DNA from: Anthonomus grandis grandis
Taxonomy: Eukaryota; Arthropoda; Insecta; Coleoptera; Curculionidae
DNA length: 64,000 nt
NCBI RefSeq assembly: GCF_022605725.1
Contig: NC_065549.1
Span: 41,617,690-41,681,689 of the forward strand
Reading direction: 5' to 3'
Both the position numbers and the translations under genes were made by a program. Numbering within the stretch: position 1 is the first letter of the stretch; each line of letters begins with the position of its first letter. The notes under the pieces are model-generated. The model did not search any database. It worked only from the letters and a program-made list of their open reading frames with translations, and was not told where the DNA came from. This document shows positions 22,401 through 34,400 of this stretch, piece by piece.

Positions 22401-25400
22401 AAGAATTAGGAACGCTAAAACGGTTTACGTGTGTTTACACAGGTGTTTTATCTTAATTCGCTAATGCATTAACGCTTGGGCTTAAATATGGTAAACAAGA
22501 CGTAAAGCTCCAGTGACAGTGAGAAGCGACAGTCATTTCGAATTGACAGCTGACAACAGCGTCATGCTTCGCCTAATTCAGACGTGATTATTCTTTGTCC
22601 TTTTCTATCGTTCGGATCCCTTTTCAACCCTTTTCCGGTGGTAGCTAAACCGGCTCATTCTGGGATATTCCCGAATATCCAAATCGTCCTAGCAAATTTC
22701 TCATTAAATCAGAAGTCACAACTAGAGCAGGCAAGCCAAAAAAAGTGTGTCGTTTTCTTTTTAATACCGAGGCGTCATCTAACGGCATGCTTTAAAACAG
22801 GAATTAAGGTATCTGGCACTAAAAGGGTAAACACAAAAGATCTAAAACAACTTATCAGATCTGGGCAAAAAAGTTAGCGCACTGTCAGTTTAAGAAAGAC
22901 AAGGCTTATGAATCATATCGACGCTCGCAAATAAGAACATCGTAACTCGATTCTTGACGAAATTGAGTTAAGGCTACTTTCTAGTATGAAATATTACTCT
23001 CTTTCGTGTAAAAAAATTAAAAATAAAAATATTTTTTTCTTAGAAAAGGTGCCTAAATAATATATTTACATTGTTGTAAAATTTTAATGGCTAATCCGTA
23101 GTGGTTGCTTTACAAATTATAAACAAAATCTAAAACTTTAAACCCATTTTTCTCAAAATGGGCTTTTTCGAGATACGATCTTCTTATTTGCGAGCGTCGA
23201 TATTTGCTATTTTGTAATTTTCGTTCATGTGAAGAGCTTGCCAGTGAGTGTCGTCGAAACTATATTGTCGATCTGGAGAATCGGTTAAGTTTTGATCCTG
23301 CTCAGTTTTGAAAATTTATTGATTCATCAAGATCCAATAACAACTTATCAATTACCATACAACTGATCACCTTTACTGCCTCAGAGGGTAATGGTGTTTC
23401 AAGCCTCTTTGCTAAACACTTTTCTACCTTGTCCTGTTTTTCGATATGTTCAAGCTTCTGTATTTGCGGACTTGGTAAGCTAGACTGGCAGATTTAATAA
23501 TTAAATAGAAGTCCATATTTTGTAGGAGAATGCGTATATAAAGATTACAAATAGGGGAAGTCTTTATCTCCAAGAAAATTGCATGTGGGACACTTAGGTA
23601 AATGTATTATGCATTTCGGCTGTGTAAACAGCCATCATCAGATACAGAACATTACAAAAAACATATACGTTCACCAAATAAACCAAAAAATTACCCATTA
23701 TCGGGAAAAAACAACAATCTTATATCAACAATCTTATAATCAAATATGGACTTCTGTTCAACTTTTCTACCTGCTATAGTGGCAGACCCCTGAATACCAA
23801 CAACTTACCCTTTTTGAAGTGTTTGAGGCATCTTGTCTCTTCCAAATAAAGTTAGCTCTACTTACTATGTAAGCCTCTTCACATACTGTTTCACAAGTCC
23901 AAGCTAACAAACAATTTCCCCGAAATGAGGCTTTCCAGGTACACAGTCCTTATATATAAGAATGGGAATGTGTTAACATAAAAAAAATACTTTAGAAGAG
24001 ATTTCAGTTCTGTTCGGAGTTCCTCAGGGCTCCCATATTGGACAATACTTATTTTATATCTATTAGACCTTAGTTAGTGCTTTAAACACTGTAAAGGACT
24101 ATTTTTTGCTGATGATTTGAACATTTATTTGAAAATTGACAGTATCGAAGACTGTAATAAACTTTACGCTGACATCAATACTTTGGTTGCATGATCTGTT
24201 CAAAATGGAATATTTTTGGATTCTGGAAAATGCAATTGCATAATTCGTTAGCAGTTCCAATAATTCTTTATATTTCCTTCAAAAAGTCATTCCTCAATTA
24301 TGATCTCATATGTGGTCTCCGTTTTGCTAGGTGCATATTGACAGGCTTTACAGAATAATTGCGCGTTTAGGTTTCATGTTTCTAAAGAACAGTGGACATA
24401 TCGGGATATGAGGGCAATGTGCAACATCAGGAATTTGGAAGGTGATCGAAAGTTTTCTGATTTGTGAACATTATTTAAACTGATTTCAGGTGACTTATAC
24501 TGTCCTGATCTTTTGAGCAGCATTAATTTCCGAATTCCAAGCCGAAACACTAGAAATAATGCTCTTTTCCATATCCTTTACCATCAAACAAACTATATGT
24601 ATAATAGTCCTTTAAGCCATTTTTTTAATCCAAGTCTCAGTGTCATAGATTAATTTTGGTTCAAGTTCAAGTCTCATGATTTTTGTAATTCTTTTTAATA
24701 TCATTTAAAATTAATGATCATGATTTCATAGAATGTTATTTTTGAAATATGATATAATTGCATATTATCTGCTTTTTTATATATTTTGTTAATAACTTTA
24801 GTAAGAAAACGAGTCATCCCTTTAAATAAATAAATTTGAAAATGAAACTTTTTTTACAGTTTTTATACTATTTAACTTTAATCAAAAAGCTGCTTCATGA
24901 TGCTAACTCAATCTCTGTTAATGCTCAATTATTAATCTTCTGGTATTTGAGAGATAAGAATCATTAATCAGATAATAAAGTATTTAAGTTTACTATGAAT
25001 CATTTTGTTACAAAACTTACAATACACTTCTTATTTACTCACTTTCTTTATCTCAATTTTTAGACTTCCACCAGGCCCAGCTAGACTGCACGTTCAAGAA
25101 CGGAGTTTTTGTCTTACAACGGGGGTACCACCGCGAGTCGCCGGCCAATGGCAAATCGCCGACCTCAGGAGGTACGGCGTGGTCGACGGCAGGTTCTGCT
25201 TCGAAGGTGGTTCCCGGTGCCTCAAAGGGGAAGGATTGTATATACTTATAGCCGATCAAGGAGATGAAATTATGGCCGCCTTGCAGGCCGCTTCTACCGG
25301 AAATTTACATAACAGCAGGAAAAGACCGGTATCGCGAAATATGTCCGGTAAGTATTCTTGCTAATTATTCTCAGTTATGTCAGGTGTTATTATTTACTGT

Positions 25401-28400
25401 TTTTCTTGATTCAGTAATGGACAGTCCAGCGCGCAGGTCGCAATTAAGAGCTGGAGGTGGGATAGCGCAAGAGCTTAGGGAGAGTGAAACTTCCCTGACA
25501 TCCAGAGCGGACTCCCCGTATACGGACTTAGAAAGCAATTATGGCTGTGGTGATAGTATCAATAGTATGTCAAATGATGGTTGGAATCAGCCCTCAATCG
25601 AGCGTTGTATGAGTTGTATTAGTAAACTAGGTTAGTATTATAATAATCAATAGCATTAGATGTTTTTTTACCCAATAATCATTTTCAGGAGCAATGTCTA
25701 GATCATCAACAGCAACGGTCACAGTAGGACCCTCAATGGGAACACAGCCATGCTGGGAGCATACTTGCGACAGGCATTCAATAAGTAGCTCTAGCGATAG
25801 CTCCGGTTGGAGCCAGGCCGTCACCAGACCGCCCCAAAGACCTCCCAAACCTGGATCGAGCTCTCCGTCACCTAAAAAGCCCGCGATGCCTCCACCCTCC
25901 TATAACAACTATGATGTTCCTAAGCTTCCTTATCCAGTGGTAAGTTAAAAAAAAAAACAAGATATAGTAATTTGGAATTTAAACTTTCTTTTGCATAGGA
26001 ACCAAATCATAATGATCACTACGATACACCACGTAAACTAAAGGAGTGCATTGGCTTTGAGACGGTTCAGAAACCATGCGGATGTATTTTGAGAATAAGG
26101 CAGCCCGAACCAGAAAGACCATGCGTGTGTCAAAGACTTATGAGCTGTTGGAGTGCTCCCGAAGATTCCGTGCATGCTGTATACGCCACTGTAGATTATA
26201 GTAAAAAGACTTATAGGTAAGCACACTTTGTTAAAACTTTGTGATTCTACTACCATTAGGCGAGTATTATTGAGCCATATTATTTCGTAAATGACTGAGT
26301 AGGGGGTTCTAAGACTTTTTAAGATCGTTATCCTGCTTAAATACCCAAGCCACAGTCAAATTTTCACTAGCAAATGGTTCTATATGTTTATTTTTTTAAT
26401 AATTAAAAGTAAAATCAATTCTTACTATAAAACCAACTCAACGACAAAAACCATTCTCTTAGCTTTATCTGTTGCCCACCACATTTTAAAGTATTCGTTC
26501 TATTTACTTATTACATATGGGATAACCCCATTAACAACATAAAATCATAATATTAAATAAGTTAAGCTACAATATTGGTCTCAAATTAAATGAAAAAAAA
26601 AAGGTTAATAATACAACGTAAGTATACACATAATACAACCCAAATACTACAAAAGAAAAACAACTGATCACTCATACTTATCAACATTTAAAATTGCTCA
26701 TAATTAGGAGTCCCATATCCCATCTATGAATGCCATCCTATCCAGTGGGTTATATATACCATGGCTTGTTCTATGAAAAGGGATGTTAAAAGTGTAATAA
26801 AAACGTAAGGCCTGAAAAGGAACATTGAAGTGAATCTGACTTAGCAAATTTGAACAATCAACAAATTACCATCCATAAATTACTCTTTGTACAAATACAG
26901 CTCCCAACATATCACGGCGAATCCTAAATGAAGGTAAAAACAAAGACTGTTCGAGGACTGAATAATCATGATTGTTGATAATGGTGTGAGTATGGTAGAC
27001 ACAATACGGCCTGACTAGGCCACAATAAAAACCCTTCTAGAATCAATAGAAAAATATTTGCAATTTCTACTAATGATAAAGAAGTTTAAATGACTTTACA
27101 GAAACAGTGTTAATGTGCTCAAGAAGCTCTGATCCAAAATAACCCCCCAGTCACTAATGAAAGTGACGTACTCTACAGGTTAATCGTTTAATGTGTAGCT
27201 TATCTCAATACAAACTTTACGAAAGAAACTTATCTAAAAACACTTTTTCTCATTTAATTGGAGTTTATTTTTATTAAACCAAATATGTAGATGATCCAAG
27301 TCAGCCTGCAACAAATCTTAGTCCTTTAAGTTGTCAACAATTCTCCAAAATTTCAAGTCATTAGCTAAAATTAAGCATTTGCTATTTCTAAAACAGGCAG
27401 CTGTATCATTAACAAAGTTCTTCATCCATAGTTCATAGTTCGTCATCCATTCAGCAAACTTAGCATGAAAACCCCTCATTATCAGTTCCTCCAGAAGAAT
27501 TTCATGATCGAATGCCTTGGAGAAATCTATATATATAAAAGAGTTTATCTTGAATGACTGACTCATCATCGCAGAGCCCAAACTACAATAGCTAGAAACG
27601 TGAAATTTTGCCAACGGGTTCCTTTTATAATGTAGGCACCGGATAAGAACGGATTTTTCGAAATTCCACCGATAAGGGGTAAAAAATAGGAAAATTGTTA
27701 TCCGTGACCTCGAGAACTAAGGGGGCGTGGCTTCGGAGTTTGAACGGAGACTGCCCGCACCAACGAGTCGCAGGCATCAACTTAAGAAAAAAAAATTAAC
27801 TGCAACAATGTTTTTTTTATAATGTAGTCCCCGGATACGAACGAACTTTTTGAAATTCCACCGATAAGGAGTGTTAGCGATATGATAAATATCGCATAGC
27901 GGCATCAAACTGATTAATAAATACAATTGAAAAAGTGCCTCTGTATTTTTTATATTTTGGTAGACATAACAACAAGGCGGGTCCATGCGAGACTGATACC
28001 CGAGAGCTGACTCGACTCAGTGTTAACGCTCGCTCTGCATCTAACGAATCATTTTTAAGATTATTTGTGTCTTGGTTTTATAATAATTATATTATATTAA
28101 TCGGGCCCTTTGACCTCAAGAAAAATGGCGTGGCAATTGTGGGTTGCATGTACTATCAATGAGCCGTGGCTTCGGATTTTATTTTTGTGTATTGTGGGTT
28201 GCATTTACTATTATTGGAGGCCTTCTTCGACTTTTCTTTTATTTTCACGCGAGCAACGCCGCGGGCATTCAGCTAGTCTGAATATAAGTCATCCATCCAT
28301 TTACGATTATCCAATTGACTAATTATATCAGACTAATAGTAAACTAAGTTTGTTGTTGTCGATCTTTTACTCCAAAGACCATGTTGTGATTCGGATAATA

Positions 28401-31400
28401 AGCCCTGGTATAACCAAAAGAGACCACAAGACAATCAAAAAGTTTGGAAATTGCAGATAGTTTTCTATATTTTCTCTTTGGCGATTTTTGAATACAGCAA
28501 CAATGCAGCTGGGAACTTCAAAGCTTTTAAGGAGTCTCTAAACAAAATATACAAAGGTATAGCAATAGTACAGAGACACATTTTTATTTGAGATTTAATT
28601 ATACCCTCAAAAACATAAGTAATAGAGATTACAGGTGGATTAATACTAACACTCATGTTGGAATCACCTACACTATCTGCTACAGGAAACAGAATTACTT
28701 GAATAATCTGTTTGATATGTCATAAATAAAATAGCCTTATCTTGACCATTTGAAACTGCCTGGTCCTGATAAAAGAATGAGCTGAGTACACCATGACTTG
28801 AGCGCTTGTCGTCAATATATTTCCAAAATCATTTTGAATTAGATAGTTGTTAAAATCAATATCAGACAGCCGTTTACACTCAGCTCTAAGTGGGCAAAAC
28901 CTGATATAAGCAGCATCTAAATTATTTTTAATATAAAAGGAACGAACACGTCTTCTCTCATGTGTTAATTTTCTAAAATGGGAAGTGAACCATTGAGGAA
29001 AGGTTGACGTCCTGAATTTTTTTCCAAGCTACAAGAAAAGCAATACCTGTGTAAAGTGTTTTATAAAAGAACCCTGTTACTAAATCAATAGCTACGTTTA
29101 CAACGCGGGTACCAAATATTTAATACTTGGATCAAATGACATCACGAGGACTATTTTTTGGGTGTAAACGGCAGCGCACTAAAATTTGATTCGCCAATTT
29201 GATGCTTCCCACACAGGGTAGATTAAATTTAGTTTTTTTCGGTGTAAACACCTAAGACCTATTTTGAAGTACCAAAATGGCAAGTTTGACATTTTATTGG
29301 ATGTTAGGTTACGAGGATTTTATTTTTGTACACAAAAATAAAGAAGAAAATACAGAGGACTTAAGCCTTGAAAAAGAAATTATTAGTTTAAGAAATTAAG
29401 AAATTATTTTTATTATCTTTAAACAATAACACTTTCAAAGATTTAGAGGTTATGTCCTATAATTCTTCATCTAAACTCACTTCAACTGATATTTTGATCC
29501 TAGAGATGATCCTGAACTAATTTAACCCTTAAAATAAATTCTTGTAAACAGGGCTGTACTAAATAAAAATAGTCATTTGATCTATGAACCTAATAGATCC
29601 GCGCGTTGTAAACGTAGCTTATGTATAATTTCCACTCCTGGAATCATAAAAGTTTACTATACACCAGATCATTCCCTTTAACCCTATCCAGTTTAAAGTG
29701 TATTAAACTGGATAAGTTATAGTTAATATAAGTTAATAAATGTAATATGCTACATTCATAACGCACATGATATCCTAACATCAGAAAATACTAAATCTAA
29801 AAATGTTGTTAAATTTATGTTGTTTAACTTATTTTCCACTGTAGGCAAACTATTGCGGTTTTTAATATATATACTTTCACCGGCGGCTTTTCTATCTTGT
29901 GATTCCTTTTTGGCAGCTTTATAAGCATCCTGTTCCATTTTAGTTTGATCCGTTGAAATACTGTTATTTGTGTTTCGAAATTTATTACTTGATTTTATTC
30001 CTAGTTTTACTGGATTAGTATTGCATACTATTTTGCACTTAACACAAATATAGAGAAATGCGGGTTGCCTTGTTAACGCGATGAAATTTGGGTCCTCTAC
30101 ACAGAACACAAATATATAGAGAAGTGGTGGTTGCATACAAACTGATTTGACAGTTTGACGTACCTAATTGGACTAATCAAAATGGTAGAAAGGCGTGGCC
30201 AAATTAAGGCGGGAAATCAAATTTCATTCAATCTGACAATCTCATCATTTATTCGTAATATAATAATATCCTCATTTTATTAACACATAGATTCAATAGA
30301 GGTTCAATTATCCTTATTTAATATGTATTTGCATCTGTTTCCTAAAGAAAAATTAAGCAGATTTTAAAATTATTTAAATTATAATTTAAATGTTAATTTC
30401 TAAATTTAATTAAAAATTCTATAGCAGAGTATTATCGAAAGAAACAATATATCCATCTACAAAACAAAATAAACTCTTTGAAAATGAAAACAACTTTTTA
30501 GTATAAACATATATCACATAGTATATATTTGTTAGTCTCTTATAATACTAACAACATATTATCTTGGAACTATAATATTAATAAAAACTTAATTCAAGGA
30601 CAGATGTTTACATAAAATAAAAAGAAACTCTTAAAAAAACACAAGTTGTAAGAAAAACATTAATTCTGATCCATTCCGGGTCAGTGAAAAAAGTAAAACT
30701 TCTTTATTGAAATCGACTGAATTTGATTTTATTAAAGACAAAAGATTGACAATACAAAACATAATAGTAATAAATAAAATGAGATGAACATTACTCCCAA
30801 TATTGAAAAAGAACTTTTTAGAAAAAAAGTCATGAATTTAAAATAACATCCTTGAAACAAATTGCAAACTTAACCTAAGCTTGCATTCATTGAAATGAAA
30901 AACAAACTCAAATGGTATGACAATGACAAATGATGTTCTCAGTCAACAACTGTCTGTCAGCTCCCTGTCAATTTTGCCAAGCAAAATGGCCGACATACGA
31001 TTCCGATTTTCACCATACAAGCTTCATACATGTGGTCCTCTACTGAAGGTGCAATAATTCGAACTAATTTTGACATTTGTAAGCCATGACTATTGGCAGC
31101 CCGTCTAACCAACCAGATTTAAAAGAAGACTTAGTAGTCAAATCCGGTACCAAATTTCAATTCAATGAAGTGCGGGAAATTCGAATTCTAAGACGGGCCC
31201 AACTTGAGAAAACTCGGTTAGAACAGATTGTCATCAATCCTCGTTCTTTCCGACACATTCCTTTTTTTATATTTTGGCACCAAACAATTTAAAAAACCTG
31301 TGAATTTACCTTTTCGGCACCAAAACTCGTATTCCCCTGTGTCCTCCTCCGGATAAAATTTCCACAATCTCCAATATCGCGTACATACTGATAATACATA

Positions 31401-34400
31401 CTTAAATAATAATTAAATGCTTCATTTTTTTTTTGTAGATGTCATCCAAATCCAGGCACAACGAACTACGCAAACTTAACTCCCGTGGTCGCCACTAACG
31501 GATCGACTAATGCCAAGAATAATCAAACAACGACTATGCAGCCTTCTAGCAACTACGAAAACATGGAATTTGCTCAAACCCTTCAGCTGTATGAAAATGG
31601 AAAGGAAATTTCTGAAAAAGCGCGAGCTCTTTGTGCCAAATGCGGACACGTACCCGGAGACTATCTACTAATGGAGCCAAGTAAATCGATGACTAATCAG
31701 ACACATCCTGGGTAAGTAATAAGGAGGCTTGTCAAAGAAAAATTTACAAAAAATATTATTTAAATACAAATTTTGGTCTACCTATAGCACAAGTAGTGTC
31801 TTCTTTAGAATGACCAGTGAACGAACGAATGAAATAATAATCAGCAGCTTGCTGTTCAAACGATGTTGCCATGCCGTGAGAAAAGTATTGACACTTTATA
31901 ATATTAATTATTGGAACTCTGTCCCTTATCTCCCTGTATGGTCCTAATGCTCATTTTACCATCGTCGCTGATAATATTACACGTAACGCCTAGCCGGAAG
32001 TTGCACTCAAAGATATGAGTGGAGCAATGTTACGGGTATCAAACTTGAGGTTGTATATCTTGAGAGCTTTGTATTTCAAAACTGGATAAATACACTACTG
32101 ATTAATTGGTAAAACTTTAAGTAAAGAAAGAATGATAATGCTTCATAAATTCTTCACTTGTGCTACTAAGAAGGTAAACATTTTCTTAGGAACTGAACAC
32201 CGGGATTTAGCTCGGAATCGATAGTGCTATCTTGCCATCCCTCTCTATTACAGCCTAATTCATAAATTTCCACTGCTAAAACCTGTGGCCTGTCATGTAA
32301 ATATTTTTACTGGGAGTACGAATCGATAGACGTTGATAGAGACTCACTAAAGTTATATCCCAAATATTCTCAATCCGTCTTAAATGCGGATTGTATATGG
32401 GCATGTATGACTGCCAATTTATTCTAATCTCCCTGGAATATTCTAAGACAGTTCAGGCAAAAGATTGGTATAGTCTTCGAAATATCCATCTGCCTTTCAA
32501 AATATAGATAAAATGTTGACGCATTTGTCCAAAGAACACTTTCTTAGTTTGACTCAAGAGAATGGAAAAATTAGCCTACAATTAAAATAAATTCTCAAGC
32601 AAAGATTCAAGATCGCCGGACACCCAGACGTCGGCAAATCATATCCAGTCAAATTTGAATTACATCTACTTGGTGTGGTTGTTTGTTAAAACCTAACTCC
32701 TTCAACCTTGGTGTGAAAGCATAAGTAGACAACGTCTTGAGCTTCCGTAGCAATAGAATTCTTAACCTTAACCACGAAGAAAAATCCTGAATACTCGTTA
32801 GCCTCTTGATAAATTTCAATCTAACGTAAATATCATATGTATGAAACACTAAACATCCAACCTTTTCTTTAGTAACACCGTCCCACAAAATGAATGCTTC
32901 GACATATTCAGTTGCAGTCAGGTGTCGAGAATTACTGTTCATAACACAGAAGTTCAAACACAATCGTAACGTAAAAACGAGCAAAGCGCTTAAAATATTT
33001 GATTTTAAGATTATGACTCTTCAAAATATACATTTTCATTAACTTCAATGTACTCATAAATCTACTTTTTTCAGATACATCCCAATGTCTCCAGCGGTAA
33101 AACAACGTCTCAGCAAAGCGTTGTCAAATAGCAACCCCAACCTCGGTCCAGCCCTGGACCGATCGAGCAAACCCGCCTCTGGATCGGCCATGTTGCACGC
33201 CGGCGACGTCTACCAGCGTAAGCAGATCCTGGATAATGCGGACGACATTGATAGCGCAAGAAGAAAACGATCGAACAGCGCCGACTCTAGCACAAGCAGA
33301 GCTGAGCCGGAGCCGGACGTGGACGTAACGTCGCCTTGCAAATGTGTCGCGCAGATGTCACAAGCTGCGCAATTAGGTAAGTCTTAAGTAGGATTTACGT
33401 GGTTGTGACCCGTCGTGTTGTGCTGTATCGTGGAGCCGAAGATTAATATTTATTTAGTATAACACACATGTGATAATTTCCATGAGATATGCATTTTGAT
33501 TCTCCGTTGCCTTCACATTACAATTAGGTACTGGAGTACCCCATATTTCAACAGACGATTTCCTGTGAAATAAGAAGTGTTACTTTTCTATCTAGGTTTG
33601 CGTAGACTGCGCATTTATATGCTATTTATTAATTGTTTAGCATTTAATCAAATACTTTTTTTGCAATCGCATTAATTACTTTAGCTAAAGCTTAATAAAT
33701 TTTAAATAAAAACAAACTAAATACCGATGCGGTTGTCTCCAATCACTGAGTCATATTCTTGAGGTTACAGAAAATTGATTCGCGTTTTTACCAGACTTTC
33801 GAATCTGAGTTAGACTAGAAAAACATATAATGGTCAAGAAATACTAATTAATAATATTCAAACAATATAAATAGGAACAAAACTTCTTATACTTCGAAAA
33901 GGTCTGGTAATTGCAAGGACTCAATCCGGTTGGTTATCCTAGTAGACAAAGTTCCAACATCTCTTGGTGGTCTTCGTAGCGGTCGTCGGCCTGCTAATTT
34001 TCCGTTTTAAGCGATGTATTCTAGTCTGTCTTAGTCCATTCTATCTCTGTGGTAACGCCAATATCTTCTTCCTTTTCTCCCTTATCTCACTATGTCCTCC
34101 ACCTTGCGTGCCGCTCTTATGTCGCTGTTTCTCACCCTATCTCCAAGTGTCTTCTCTGCAATGATTCTTAAGTTAAGAGAACTCTCTTATCTTTTTCGTG
34201 TCAGCTCTAATCTCTTAGTCTTTTATGTCGTTTATCGGTCGATCTTTTATATTGATACTTGATGTGCCGCTGCTAAGTAACTGAAGCTCGTTACCTGATT
34301 TATTGGTTTATTCCCTATTACGACTTTAGACCTCACTGGATCTTTGAAGAAGGTCATACATTTTGTTCTCATTAGTGGAGATTGACATGTTGTATTTTTC

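Larger units (their letters stand above)
22865..24840 (+). mobile_element. Jockey/CR1-like LINE, linker to C-terminus, carrying two younger insertions
   Basis: The frame IWAKKLAHCQFKKDKAYESY (22865-22917) continues after a MITE with LLFCNFRSCEELASECRRNY and IDSSRSNN, the linker that precedes LINE reverse transcriptases. After a 250-bp inverted-repeat insertion (23506-23755) the RT follows in broken frame: SVLFGVPQGSHIG (about 24010-24045), FFADDLNIYLKIDS (about 24105-24145), DSGKCNCIIR (about 24220), with an AATAAATAAATTTG tail near 24822-24835. Many stops; inactive. Confidence 0.65.
26640..30140 (-). mobile_element. Jockey/CR1-like LINE on the - strand, split by a Helitron and a MITE
   Basis: Read right to left: weak endonuclease-like sequence (30136-29620, AAGESIYIKNRNSLPTVENK). 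Then a linker (29089-28480: FPQWFTSHFRKLTHE, RVRSFYIKNNLDAAYIRF, CPLRAECKRLSDIDF), an RT start (28660-28330: PLYILFRDSLKALKFPAA), the palm block YSDFSKAFDHEILLEE joined across the Helitron, LANDLKFWRIVDNLKD (about 27365-27318), and a C-terminal SQIHFNVPFQALRFYYTF block near 26850-26790. The order is complete enough to call one element with two later insertions. It has many stops and is inactive. Confidence 0.7.
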
